Shown here: positions 17,951 through 26,404 of the stretch, piece after piece
Position numbering within the stretch: the first letter of the stretch is position 1
Layout of the letters: each line of letters begins with the position of its first letter
Assembly (NCBI RefSeq): GCF_958304185.1
Contig: NZ_OY284433.1
Coordinates: forward strand, 248,001 to 312,000
Length of the DNA: 64,000 nt
From: an uncultured Erythrobacter sp.
GTDB taxonomy: Bacteria > Pseudomonadota > Alphaproteobacteria > Sphingomonadales > Sphingomonadaceae
Reading direction: 5' to 3'
Translations under genes and position numbers: made by a program
The notes under the pieces: model-generated
The model's input: only the letters and a program-made list of their open reading frames with translations
What the model was told of the DNA's origin: nothing
Databases searched by the model: none

Positions 17951-19500
17951 CAGGCGGCCTCGGCAGGCAGTTCAAGCCGGGGGAACAGTGGGGTCGGCGC
18001 GATGATCCGGTGATCGCTTTCCGCCAGCGGGGAATACCAGTGGCTGCGGATGCCTTCCAAGGTGCGCAGATTTTCCGGAATGCCCAGCGTATCCAACAAT
18101 TTGGCGCTGCTCGCCGGGATGACCGGACTGATCGCGACCGCTAGCTGCGCAATGCAGATGTAGAGCGTGGCGAGCACCGTCTCCATCCGCTCCGGATCGG
18201 TCTTGCGCAGGGTCCAGGGGGCCTCGCTGTCGATGTAGGCGTTGCAGGCGAACACGGCTTGCAGCCATGCTTCGACGGCTTGCTGGAGCGCAAGGCTCTC
18301 GAAAGCCTCCGGAATGTCGACAGTGATCGCGCGGTCCACTGCGGCGAACAGAGCGTTGTCCGCGTCCGAGTGCCCCCGGATAGCGGGCAGGTAGCCGTCG
18401 AGGTTCTTCGCGATAAATCCCAAGGTACGCTGGGCAAGATTGCCGAAAGCATTGCCAAGCTCGCCATTGGCCCGCTGAACAATAGCTTCGGGCGAATAGC
18501 TGCCATCCTGACCGAAGGCGACTTCGCGCATCAGGAAATAGCGCAAGGCGTCCACACCGAAGGTCTCGGCCAGTTCCACCGGATCGGTCACATTGCCGAG
18601 CGACTTCGATTCCTTCTGGCCGCGATTGAGCAGGAAGCCGTGACCAAACACCTTTTGCGGCACAGGCAGATTGGCGCTCATAAGGAAGGCCGGCCAGTAG
18701 ATCGTGTGGAAGCGCACGATGTCCTTGCCGATCAGGTGCAGGCTGGCCGGCCAGAACTCGCCCATGTCGTCGGGATAACCTAGACCCGTCAGATAGTTGG
18801 TGAGGGCATCGACCCACACATACATCACATGGCCATCGCTGCCAGGCACCTTCACACCCCAGTCGAACGAGGTGCGGCTGACCGAAAGATCGCGCAGGCC
18901 CTGTTCGACAAAGGCGATCATCTCGTTGCGGCGGCTCGCGGGTTCGAGGAAGCCGGGGGTCTTCAGCAATTCAAGCAGTTGGTCCTGATACTTCGAAAGC
19001 CGGAAGAACCAGCTTTCCTCGACCGTCCATTCGACCGGCGTGCCTTGGGGGGAGAGCTTATCGTCGCCCTCGCCTTCGACCAGTTCGCTGGCGTCGTAAT
19101 AGGCCTCGTCGCGGACCGAATACCAGCCTTCGTAACGATCGAGATAGAGGTCGCCCGACGCTTCCATCGCCTGCCAGATGGCTTGGCTGGCGCGGTGGTG
19201 ATCGGGCTCGCTGGTGCGGATGAACCGATCATAGGACACATCAAGCGCGTCGCACATGGCACGGAAATAGCCCGACATTTCGTCGGCGAGATCAGCCGGG
19301 GTGCGGTCCTGTTCCTCAGCCTTGCGAGCCATCTTTAGGCCATGTTCGTCCGTGCCGGTCTGGAACCGGACGCGGCGGCCTTGGAGGCGCTGGAAGCGGG
19401 CGATCACGTCGGCGGCAATCGCCTCATAGGCGTGGCCGATATGGGGCCGCCCGTTGGGGTAGCTGATCGCGGTGGTGATGTAGAACGGGGTGTCAGCCAT
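17950..19500 (-). CDS. metG: Methionyl-tRNA synthetase
   Basis: This is a class I aminoacyl-tRNA synthetase of 516 residues, the short form without a C-terminal tRNA-binding extension. It has the nucleotide-binding HIGH motif in GRPHIGHAYEAIAAD and a KMSKS-type loop KESKSLGNV, with TGTDEHGLKMARKAEE characteristic of MetRS. The start MADTPFYITTAISYPNG at 19500 matches the family. An upstream in-frame extension lies inside holB and is rejected. The start overlaps the holB stop by 8 bases, so translation is probably coupled. Confidence 0.97.
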   Translation of the reverse strand: MADTPFYITTAISYPNGRPHIGHAYEAIAADVIARFQRLQGRRVRFQTGTDEHGLKMARKAEEQDRTPADLADEMSGYFRAMCDALDVSYDRFIRTSEPDHHRASQAIWQAMEASGDLYLDRYEGWYSVRDEAYYDASELVEGEGDDKLSPQGTPVEWTVEESWFFRLSKYQDQLLELLKTPGFLEPASRRNEMIAFVEQGLRDLSVSRTSFDWGVKVPGSDGHVMYVWVDALTNYLTGLGYPDDMGEFWPASLHLIGKDIVRFHTIYWPAFLMSANLPVPQKVFGHGFLLNRGQKESKSLGNVTDPVELAETFGVDALRYFLMREVAFGQDGSYSPEAIVQRANGELGNAFGNLAQRTLGFIAKNLDGYLPAIRGHSDADNALFAAVDRAITVDIPEAFESLALQQAVEAWLQAVFACNAYIDSEAPWTLRKTDPERMETVLATLYICIAQLAVAISPVIPASSAKLLDTLGIPENLRTLEGIRSHWYSPLAESDHRIIAPTPLFPRLELPAEAA

Positions 19501-20449
19501 GGGCGGGTGCGCTAGCGGGGGCAGCCGCCACAAGCAAGCTGCCGATCTCGAACGGCAGCATCCCCGCATCGAAATTGGCGGTCGGCGCTTCGGCGGCGAG
19601 GCTGACGAGAGCGGTGTGAGTTTCGATCAGCCGGGCGCGGAACTGGGGGTTCTCCGAGGCACGGGCCGCGCGGGCGACCAGAGACTGTGCCAGATCCAGC
19701 ACAGCCTGCACCCGCTCGCGATCAGCGCGCGGCCCAATCAGGCGGGCCAGTTCGCCGCGCCCTGTGACGCCGTTATCGCCTTGCGCCAGCAATGCGGTGA
19801 TGACCTTGGCGACCGGAGCGAGGTTCTGTTCGGCAAAGCGCAGCGCTGCGCCGTATGAGCCTTCGGCTGCGGCGATGGCCTGAAGGTCGGGCGGCAGGCC
19901 CCCATCCGCCAGCAACGCCGCCAGTTGGCTGTCGGTGAGCACCGGGAAGCGCAAGGTGCGGCAACGCGAGCGGATCGTCGGCAGCAACCGCGCCGGGCGG
20001 TGGGTGACGAGCAGGAAGAAGGTGCCGACGGGCGGTTCCTCAAGGCTTTTCAGCAACGCGTTGGCGGCGGATTTCTCCATGTCGTCGGCCGGATCAATGA
20101 TGATCGCGCGGCGGCTTCCAAGCGTCGGGCGGGTGATCAGGCGGCGCTGCATCGCACGGATCTGCTTGATGCGGATCGAGCGCGCGAGGTCGAAGGGCTT
20201 GCCTTCGGCCTGGGCTTTCTCGCCCTTGTCGTCCTTAGGGCCGTAGGTGAGCGTGATGATGTCGGGATGCTCGCCCTGTGGCTGCGGCACGCCCGGCTGC
20301 GCGACCAACTCGCGTGCGGCGGCCATAGCAAAGTCGCGTTTGCCGAGGCCCGCCTTGCCCGCCAGCAGCCAGCCGTGATGCATCCGCTCACCCGAAAGCG
20401 CGTCGCGCCACTGGCGCCAGGCCTCTGCATGATTGGGCCAGTCGGTCAT
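19493..20449 (-). CDS. holB: DNA polymerase III delta' subunit
   Basis: HolB is part of the clamp loader that places the beta clamp on DNA. The 318 residues include a degenerate P-loop (LLAGKAGLGKRDFA), IIDPADDMEKSAANALLKSLEEPP and the sensor-like VTHRPARLLPTIRSRCRTLRF. The last is the family's SRC motif. It overlaps tmk by ATGA upstream and metG downstream, matching the tmk-holB-metG-tatD order found widely. A short acidic/charged insert (GPKDDKGEKAQAEGK) lies near residues 75-90. Confidence 0.95.
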   Translation of the reverse strand: MTDWPNHAEAWRQWRDALSGERMHHGWLLAGKAGLGKRDFAMAAARELVAQPGVPQPQGEHPDIITLTYGPKDDKGEKAQAEGKPFDLARSIRIKQIRAMQRRLITRPTLGSRRAIIIDPADDMEKSAANALLKSLEEPPVGTFFLLVTHRPARLLPTIRSRCRTLRFPVLTDSQLAALLADGGLPPDLQAIAAAEGSYGAALRFAEQNLAPVAKVITALLAQGDNGVTGRGELARLIGPRADRERVQAVLDLAQSLVARAARASENPQFRARLIETHTALVSLAAEAPTANFDAGMLPFEIGSLLVAAAPASAPAHG

Positions 20450-21078
20450 GCGAGCAGGTCGCCGATTGAGGCAAGGATGCGGGCGTGCACGACCTCCTTA
20501 TCGCCGAGCGCGCTGATGCAGGCAAAGCCGTGCGGGTCGGCCTCAGCCAGCGCACGGAAGGCGGCGGCGACAGCGCGGTGGTATTCGGCGGAGCGGCCCT
20601 CGATCGCGTCCGAAGCCTCTCCGCGCGACGCGATACGGCCAGCCAACGCGGCTTCATCGCCTTCCAGCAGGATGACCAGGTCAGGCCGCAACCCGTCACT
20701 GCCGAAGGCGTGGAGCTCAGTGATGGCCGCATCTCCTAGGCCCCCCGCCCCGCCCTGATAAGCGCGGCTCGAATCGACGAAGCGGTCACAGATGACCCAC
20801 TCTCCCCGCATAAGCGCGGGGCGGATCAAGTGCGCCACATGATCCGCGCGCGCGGCGGCAAACAACAAGGCTTCGGCCTGAGCGGGCCAGCCTTCCCCCG
20901 GTGGTGCCAGCAGCAGGTGGCGGATTGCTTCTGCCCCCGGTGTCCCGCCCGGCTCGCGGGTGATGACGACCGTAACGCCTCGCGCCCGCAACGCTTCGGC
21001 CAGCAGGCGGGCTTGGGTGGATTTCCCCGCCCCCTCCCCACCCTCAAAGGCGATGAACCGGCCGCGCGGAGAGCTCAT
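20446..21078 (-). CDS. tmk: Thymidylate kinase
   Basis: Tmk phosphorylates dTMP to dTDP, an essential step in dTTP supply. The 210-residue protein begins RGRFIAFEGGEGAGKSTQARLLAEAL with the P-loop GGEGAGKST. It has the substrate-binding TREPGGTPGAEAIR and the DRFVDSSRAYQGGAGGLG lid region. Length is typical. Its start shares ATGA with the D,D-carboxypeptidase stop and its stop shares ATGA with holB, so the genes form a coupled unit for replication precursors and the clamp loader. Confidence 0.97.
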   Translation of the reverse strand: MSSPRGRFIAFEGGEGAGKSTQARLLAEALRARGVTVVITREPGGTPGAEAIRHLLLAPPGEGWPAQAEALLFAAARADHVAHLIRPALMRGEWVICDRFVDSSRAYQGGAGGLGDAAITELHAFGSDGLRPDLVILLEGDEAALAGRIASRGEASDAIEGRSAEYHRAVAAAFRALAEADPHGFACISALGDKEVVHARILASIGDLLA

Positions 21079-22259
21079 GAGAACACCGCTGCAATCGCAT
21101 TGACCACACGGTCAATCGGGCCAGCCGTCCCCACCGCCTCGGACGCATAAAGCGGGATGCGGGCCGGTGCGACGCCGGGTGCGGAAATCTCCATCACGGC
21201 GACTTCCTGATTGGCTGCAATTGGCGCACGTAGCGGGCCTTCGTAACGGATCGTGGCGGTTAGCTTGCCGTCACTCCCGCGCGGCAGGTTGATCGCCACC
21301 GGCCCCGCAGCTTTCAGCCCGACCCCGCGCGCATCACCATCTTGCACCCGGGCTGTGCCGACCACGGCGCTCGGCGCAAACAGCTGGCGCCGTTCGAAGG
21401 CGGAGAAGCCCCACTCGACATATGACCGCGCCAGTTTCGCCCGCAGGCGCCCGTTTTCCACGCCAGCGAGCACCAGCACCAGCCGCTGCCCATCGCGCCG
21501 CGCTGTGCCGAGGTAGGAGAATCCCGCTTCGTTGGTGAACCCGGTCTTGATCCCGTCTGCCCCCGGCACGCGCCCGATCATGGGATCGTGATTGACCTGC
21601 GCGATGCCTTTGTAATCGAAGCCTGCACGCCCGATGTAATATCCGAACTTGTCCGGGTGCCGCGTAATCAGCGCCCGTGCCAGCCGGGCCAGATCATTGG
21701 CGGTGGTGAAGGTCCGCCCCTCATCCGGCCAGCCATTGGGACTGGCAAAATGGCTCCCCGTCATGCCCAGCCCCAGCGCGGTCTGGTTCATCTGCGTCGT
21801 CCACGCCGCGACCGAACCTGCCTGCCCTTCGGCCAGCACGGCCGCCCCGTCATTGGCCGAGACATTGGCGATGCCGAGCAGCAGGTCATCCACCCGCACC
21901 CGCTCCCCTCGGTCGAGGAACATGGTCGAACCTTTGCGCCGCCACTCGCTCGCGATCACTGGGCTCATCATGAACACTTGCGAAGGATCAAGCCGCCCGG
22001 CCGCGATCAGCTCGAATGCGAGATAGAGCGTCATCACTTTGGTGACCGATGCCGGCATGAACCGGGCATCGGGATTGCGGGCGTGGAGCACCTGTCCGCT
22101 CCCCAGATCGACCAGCAGCGCCACCGGCGCCTCGGCAGCGGTGGGCACGGCAGGCGTGACGGGGCCGGGATCAGGCACCAGCGCGCGCAGAGGCGGCGCA
22201 AAGGTGACGGCAAACAGGGCGAGCAGGGATAGCGACAAGCGCGAGGATTTCGGGGGCAT
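21075..22259 (-). CDS. D-alanyl-D-alanine carboxypeptidase (PBP5/6 type)
   Basis: This 394-residue serine peptidase trims the terminal D-Ala of peptidoglycan pentapeptides. It has a signal peptide (SLSLLALFAVTFAPPLRA) and the penicillin-binding motifs SVTK (Ser71, Lys74), SAN in NVSANDGAAV and KTG in GIKTGFTNEAG. A beta-rich C-terminal domain of the PBP5 C type follows, ending in an amphipathic helix (GPIDRVVNAIAAVFS) that could anchor it to the membrane. The frame opens with GTG then ATG; I used the ATG. It lies between mltB and tmk, and both mltB and this gene act on the cell wall. Confidence 0.95.
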   Translation of the reverse strand: MPPKSSRLSLSLLALFAVTFAPPLRALVPDPGPVTPAVPTAAEAPVALLVDLGSGQVLHARNPDARFMPASVTKVMTLYLAFELIAAGRLDPSQVFMMSPVIASEWRRKGSTMFLDRGERVRVDDLLLGIANVSANDGAAVLAEGQAGSVAAWTTQMNQTALGLGMTGSHFASPNGWPDEGRTFTTANDLARLARALITRHPDKFGYYIGRAGFDYKGIAQVNHDPMIGRVPGADGIKTGFTNEAGFSYLGTARRDGQRLVLVLAGVENGRLRAKLARSYVEWGFSAFERRQLFAPSAVVGTARVQDGDARGVGLKAAGPVAINLPRGSDGKLTATIRYEGPLRAPIAANQEVAVMEISAPGVAPARIPLYASEAVGTAGPIDRVVNAIAAVFS

Positions 22260-22311
22260 CACCGTCTCGCCTATACCCGCCCCCTCACCGCTTGGCGAGG
22301 TGCGGGGCGCG

Positions 22312-23367
22312 TCAGTTCACGATTTCGTCAGCCAGCAGTCCGACGCTCAGGGCATAATAGCTTGAGCAGTTATATTCGAGGATCGCACGGTAATTGCCGG
22401 TCAGCAGCCAGGCAGGCGTGCCGGGGCCGTCTGGCTGGAAGAACGACACCATCACATCATCGCTGAGCCCGCCTTGCGCAATCACGCCCTGCGCGCGCCA
22501 TTCCGCCACGGTCATCCAGCGGCTGAGGCGTTCATGCACGCGCGGGCAGACCGGCGAGACGAGCCGGGTGCGGTAAGCTGAGGCATCGAAGCCCGCCGGC
22601 ACCGAAGCACGCACACCCCAAGGTTGGCCGGGCCGCCATCCGGCGTCGCGGAAATAATTGGCGATCGATGCGAAAGTATCGGCGCGGTTGGCGAAAATAT
22701 CCGCGCGCCCGTCCCCATCGCCATCGGTGGCCAGCCGCAGATAGACGCTGGGGAGAAACTGCGGATTGCCGAAGGCTCCGGCATAGGAGCCCACCAACTG
22801 CGAGCGGTCATAGCCCTTGTCGGCGACTTTCATGAGCGCGATAAACTCGCCCGCAAACAGCTCGCGCCGCCGCCCTTCCCATGCCAGCGTGGCGAGGCTT
22901 CGGGCGAGATCGAAGTTGCCCTTGACCTGACCATAGCTGGTTTCATGCCCGAAGATCGCGACGATGATCGGCCCCGGCACGCCATATTGCGCTTCGATCC
23001 GGCCCAGCAGATCGCGGTGCTGACGGTAAACCGAACGGCCGCCGCCGATGCGCGCCGCATCGACATGAGTCGCGACATAGCCCGACATCGGTGGATAGCC
23101 GCGAGTAGTAGCGCTGCCGGGCTGGTTGTTATCGAGCCGGATGACAGTCGGATTGGGCGTGAGCCCTGCCGTCATACGCGCCACCGTATCCTCGCGCACG
23201 CCCTCTCCCAAAGCGCGGGCCTTGAGCAGTTCGAGATAGGCATCGAACGGAATTCCGTCCGCACTGACCTGCGCGGTCGCCGGGGCGGACGCAGGCGGGG
23301 CGCCGAGAATCGCAAACGCTGCAAGGGTCAGCGCGGCGGCGGGGAGAAGCCGGGGAATCATGGCCAT
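22312..23367 (-). CDS. Lytic murein transglycosylase (MltB type)
   Basis: This 351-residue enzyme cleaves the MurNAc-GlcNAc bond and forms 1,6-anhydro-MurNAc. It has a signal peptide (MAMIPRLLPAAALTLAAFAI) and the SLT_2/MltB catalytic region with Glu142 in FGHETSYG. GAFGNPQFLPS, YLRLATDGDGDGRADIF and SIANYFRDAGW follow, all family hallmarks. The C-terminal part has VCPRVHERLSRWMTVAEW and SYYALSVGLLADEI; no peptidoglycan-binding domain is appended. The start at 23367 was chosen at the signal peptide. A longer frame upstream runs antisense through the tRNA gene and is spurious. No lipobox is seen, so it is probably periplasmic and soluble. Confidence 0.93.
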   Translation of the reverse strand: MAMIPRLLPAAALTLAAFAILGAPPASAPATAQVSADGIPFDAYLELLKARALGEGVREDTVARMTAGLTPNPTVIRLDNNQPGSATTRGYPPMSGYVATHVDAARIGGGRSVYRQHRDLLGRIEAQYGVPGPIIVAIFGHETSYGQVKGNFDLARSLATLAWEGRRRELFAGEFIALMKVADKGYDRSQLVGSYAGAFGNPQFLPSVYLRLATDGDGDGRADIFANRADTFASIANYFRDAGWRPGQPWGVRASVPAGFDASAYRTRLVSPVCPRVHERLSRWMTVAEWRAQGVIAQGGLSDDVMVSFFQPDGPGTPAWLLTGNYRAILEYNCSSYYALSVGLLADEIVN

Positions 23368-23542
23368 AGGGATGTCATACCTTAGATGAATTCCCAACAA
23401 CCTGATTGGCGAAGTTGCGGTTGCTCCCCCGTTGGGCGGCAGGGCAGTCTTCAATCGCGACGATCTGCCACGCTTAATGGCGACAAATGGGCCACAAGGC
23501 AGGTGACAATCGCGCTCTTCGGCGCTAGCCGCTTCGCGCAGA

Positions 23543-23632
23543 GGACAGGTGGCCGAGTGGTTTAAGGCAGCGGTCTTGAAAACCGCCGTAGGTGCAAGCC
23601 TACCGTGGGTTCGAATCCCACCCTGTCCGCCA
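23543..23632 (+). tRNA. tRNA-Ser (anticodon TGA)
   Basis: This 90-base class II tRNA has a 7-bp acceptor stem GGACAGG/CCTGTCC and an encoded CCA end. The anticodon stem GCGGT/ACCGC encloses the loop CTTGAAA with anticodon TGA, which reads UCA-type serine codons. A long variable arm (GTAGG..CCTAC) and the T loop GTGGGTTCGAATCCCAC complete it. The long variable arm confirms serine identity. Short frames crossing this locus on either strand are artefacts. Confidence 0.97.
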
Positions 23633-23698
23633 AGTTGCATTGAATTTCGGCAATTTGGCCTTTGTGGTCTTTCGACAAAACAACGCCGCGACCGCCGA

Positions 23699-24193
23699 TC
23701 AGTGCAACACGCGGTCAGTTCCTTGCTTGATCGCGGGCGAAGCCATCCAATCCGGCCAGTCTGTCCCGCGCCATCCGGCGGCAACATAGACCCGTTGCAG
23801 GATCGATAACCATTGGCGCATCAAGTCCCCATTGAAGCCTATTCGCGCACTTTGGCCTGTCGGACTGTAGAAGATTACGACGGCTCCGGAGGGCGGCATC
23901 TGCAAATCAATCTTGCTGACGAGCCACTCATGCTCCGGCTCGTTCGCCGTGACTGGAGCTGAAGGCTCCTGCCGGGCAACCGCCTTCTGATGCGAGACGC
24001 CTGCGATGATCTCGGCGTAAACCGGATCCTCATGACGCGGCTTGATGACATTGATCAGTGCCGGAATCAGGCGATTGGTCATCCGCTGGGTTAGCCAGAT
24101 TCGAGCGGTCTCCCCGTCTCGCACTGCCGCATTGATCGAGATGCGGTCCTGTTCCTCCGAATAAAGGACAGTGATTCTTTGAAGATCCAGCAT
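23699..24193 (-). CDS. Hypothetical protein beside the beta-hydroxylase gene
   Basis: This 164-residue soluble protein is not one I recognise. It starts MLDLQRITVLYSEEQDRISINA, a beta-strand-rich opening, followed by an amphipathic helix (RIWLTQRMTNRLIPALINVI) and a polar, probably flexible middle. It ends with an Arg/Trp-rich C-terminus containing MRQWLSILQRVYVAAGWRGTDWPDW. There is no signal peptide or membrane segment. It starts 69 bases after the Asp/Asn hydroxylase stop on the same strand, so co-transcription is plausible. Its base composition is slightly less GC-rich than its neighbours. The start codon has no strong ribosome binding site. Confidence 0.62.
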   Translation of the reverse strand: MLDLQRITVLYSEEQDRISINAAVRDGETARIWLTQRMTNRLIPALINVIKPRHEDPVYAEIIAGVSHQKAVARQEPSAPVTANEPEHEWLVSKIDLQMPPSGAVVIFYSPTGQSARIGFNGDLMRQWLSILQRVYVAAGWRGTDWPDWMASPAIKQGTDRVLH

Positions 24194-24262
24194 GGCCGAA
24201 TGGTTATCATGTTGTGGTGAGGCAAGGCACCCCTTTGCGTCGGTCCGCTTTGAAGCCTTCGA

Positions 24263-25429
24263 CTACAACGCTCCAACCGGAAACGCCGCCGCCGAAACAG
24301 CCGCTTGGATTGCTGAACGCTCCGCAGGCGAGAGGTCTGGATGCCATAGGTCGAAGATGAGGATCACGCGTAGGCGGTCGCTCTCGTTTTTCGCTTCATG
24401 CTCGATGGTGTCGTCGAACACCCACGACTGTCCCTCGGCAAAATCGCGGGTTTCCGCGCCAACGCGGAACCAGCAGCGCTTGGGCACGATCAGCGGGAGG
24501 TGGCACAGAAGGCGGAAATTGGCGACACCGACATGGGGCGGAATGTGGGTGTGCGAAGAGAGCAGCGAGAACATCGCATTGGCTCCGCATCCGGGAATAA
24601 CGGGTTGATCCATTCGCGCCAGAAACGCCATCGTTTCGGGGCAATGCACGGCATTGGCGGCGACATTCGTTCCGCGCTCGATCAAGTGGATCGCGGTCCA
24701 ATCGCGGTTGTGGTTCAACTCGCGCCACTGCGCCAGCGGCTCGCTGTCATGGTATTTGACGTAAGGCACGAGGCTCGCGTCCGGCGCATTGGCGACCCGG
24801 TCCATCTCGGCACGAATCGTGGGGGTGAGGCTTTCCAGCTCATCAGCCCAGGAGAAGCCCGCGCGGTCGTGGAATTCCGCTTCCCGCAGTCCGGGATAGG
24901 CGAAATGCGTCGCCTCAGAATGATAGGTGCGCGTGGTCCGCGCGATGTTGGTAGCGAAGCGTTCGGCCCGACGCCGCTCGGTGGGGGTCAGGTCAGCGCC
25001 ACTCGCCTCAACCGCTGCGCCGAGCCGGCGTTGCATGGAATGCTGATGCTCGGCCCACAGCGTTTCGGCGCGCATAATGGTCTGCACCAGCATCGGCGGC
25101 AGCGGATGCGGGCGCGGTTGTGCGAGTGCGCGGCCATAGGCTTCGCCTGCGTCGGGGTGGCCCGCAGAATCGAGCAGGTGCGCTCGCATCAGCAGGTTGA
25201 CGAAATCGAGCGGGGAAAGCGCCAGCGCGCGGTCGATCGCCTCGATTGCCAATAGCGGTGCGCCGGCCATCTTCCGCACTGTGGCGAGGCGTTGCCAGAA
25301 GGGCATTACCGGCGGATCGAATCGCGCAGCCTCCTCCAGAATGTTGCGCGCCTGCACCAGGCTACCGGCCGCCAAGGCACGGTCTGCGGCGGCTAGGCGC
25401 TGGGCAAGGTCAGGCTCGGCGAGGGTCAT
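24263..25429 (-). CDS. Aspartyl/asparaginyl beta-hydroxylase-domain protein with TPR N-terminus
   Basis: This 388-residue protein has two parts. The first 120 or so residues are TPR-like helices (AAADRALAAGSLVQARNILEEAARFDP, AIEAIDRALALSPLDFVNLLMRAH). The C-terminal 170 carry the Asp/Asn beta-hydroxylase fold, an Fe(II)/2-oxoglutarate dioxygenase. Candidate iron ligands are the His in THIPPHVGVANFRLLCHLPL and the later DDTIEHEAKNES, with Arg in SDRLRVILIFDLWHP for 2-oxoglutarate. The family hydroxylates protein Asp/Asn in animals and lipid A or other substrates in some bacteria; the target here is unknown. ATG 25429 was preferred over a codon 54 bases upstream because family members start near MTLAEPDLAQRL. 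Confidence 0.88.
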   Translation of the reverse strand: MTLAEPDLAQRLAAADRALAAGSLVQARNILEEAARFDPPVMPFWQRLATVRKMAGAPLLAIEAIDRALALSPLDFVNLLMRAHLLDSAGHPDAGEAYGRALAQPRPHPLPPMLVQTIMRAETLWAEHQHSMQRRLGAAVEASGADLTPTERRRAERFATNIARTTRTYHSEATHFAYPGLREAEFHDRAGFSWADELESLTPTIRAEMDRVANAPDASLVPYVKYHDSEPLAQWRELNHNRDWTAIHLIERGTNVAANAVHCPETMAFLARMDQPVIPGCGANAMFSLLSSHTHIPPHVGVANFRLLCHLPLIVPKRCWFRVGAETRDFAEGQSWVFDDTIEHEAKNESDRLRVILIFDLWHPDLSPAERSAIQAAVSAAAFPVGAL

Positions 25430-25529
25430 TGCGCCGAAATGATATAGATTAGGATTTAACGCAAGTTGCCTCAGCTGATGCACGGTTCAGCGCGACAGGA
25501 TGTTGCGTACAAACGCCCGATAAGTGCGC

Positions 25530-26384
25530 CTAGGCGTGTGCAGTCACCAGCCAGACCTTGCACGGTAGCATAACGCCCTCGCCCGCGCGGTGATGGCGGG
25601 TGAACATTGCTGCGAGATCAGCCCGCGCCGAATCGCGCAGGCCACCGCCCTGTTCGGCCAGCACCCGGCTGACGGCCATCGAGGCGAGGACAAAGTCGGT
25701 CGCCTCGTCAGGCGTCGCGCCGGGCCCGCCCACGGGTTGCAGTCCTGCATAGGTGGCGATGTCCATGCCGGAGAAGCCTGCGCCGGTGAGCACGTCCTCA
25801 AGATAGACGAGGTCCTCAAAGGCGAACGGCCCCGGAGCACGCGGCACGGCGGGCGGGATTTCGACATGCTGGCGGACGACCCCCATCACCTCCATCATCC
25901 ACAGATTGTCGCGCGGGTGCGCCCAGACCGCGAGGTCGATCCGCGCACCGGGCTTCAGCAGGCTGCGCAGATTGGTGAAGGCGGGCACCGGGGCCTCGAA
26001 GAACATTGAGCCGAAGCGTGAGAACAAGCGGTCGAACGGGGGTTCGTCCAACTGCGCTGTGGCCGCATCCGAACACACGAACCTCGCGGCGCTTCCCGCA
26101 TCAGCCGCGCGTTCCTGTGCCCGCGCGACCAGCATCGGCGCGACATCGAGACCGAGCGCCGCGCCTCCCGGCCCCACCGCCTCGGCAATCGCCAACGTCG
26201 TCGCCCCGCCGCCGCAGCCCAGATCCAGCACCCGCTCGCCCGCCTGATACCCCGCCCGCTCCAGCAGCGCTGTGCCGATGGGCGCGATCATGCTCTCGAA
26301 CCGGTCGAGGCTGGCGAGCCAGCGTTCGCCCATCTCCCCTGCCCAATCCTCGCCCTTCAATGCTTCAGGTCCGGTTTGGGTCAT
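25530..26384 (-). CDS. Class I SAM-dependent methyltransferase
   Basis: This 284-residue protein has the Rossmann methyltransferase motif I VLDLGCGGGATTLAIA and motif II GLDVAPMLVARA. CSDAATAQL and RLFSRFGSMFFEAPVPAFTNLRSLLKPGARIDLAVW cover motifs III and IV. The N-terminal WAGEMGERWLASLDRFESMIAPIG resembles UbiE/COQ5-like small-molecule methyltransferases. The substrate cannot be told from sequence. It lies 20 bases from lpdA and could be the downstream gene of that transcript. Confidence 0.9.
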   Translation of the reverse strand: MTQTGPEALKGEDWAGEMGERWLASLDRFESMIAPIGTALLERAGYQAGERVLDLGCGGGATTLAIAEAVGPGGAALGLDVAPMLVARAQERAADAGSAARFVCSDAATAQLDEPPFDRLFSRFGSMFFEAPVPAFTNLRSLLKPGARIDLAVWAHPRDNLWMMEVMGVVRQHVEIPPAVPRAPGPFAFEDLVYLEDVLTGAGFSGMDIATYAGLQPVGGPGATPDEATDFVLASMAVSRVLAEQGGGLRDSARADLAAMFTRHHRAGEGVMLPCKVWLVTAHA

Positions 26385-26404
26385 GCGGATGGTCCTTTTC
26401 GTAT

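Noticed and set aside
23368..23787. N-terminal extension of mltB and a plus-strand frame, both crossing the tRNA-Ser gene
   Set aside because: Both translate the tRNA itself (peptides like GGIRTHGRLAPTAVFKTAALNH and MAEWFKAAVLKTAVG are well-known artefacts of serine tRNA loci).
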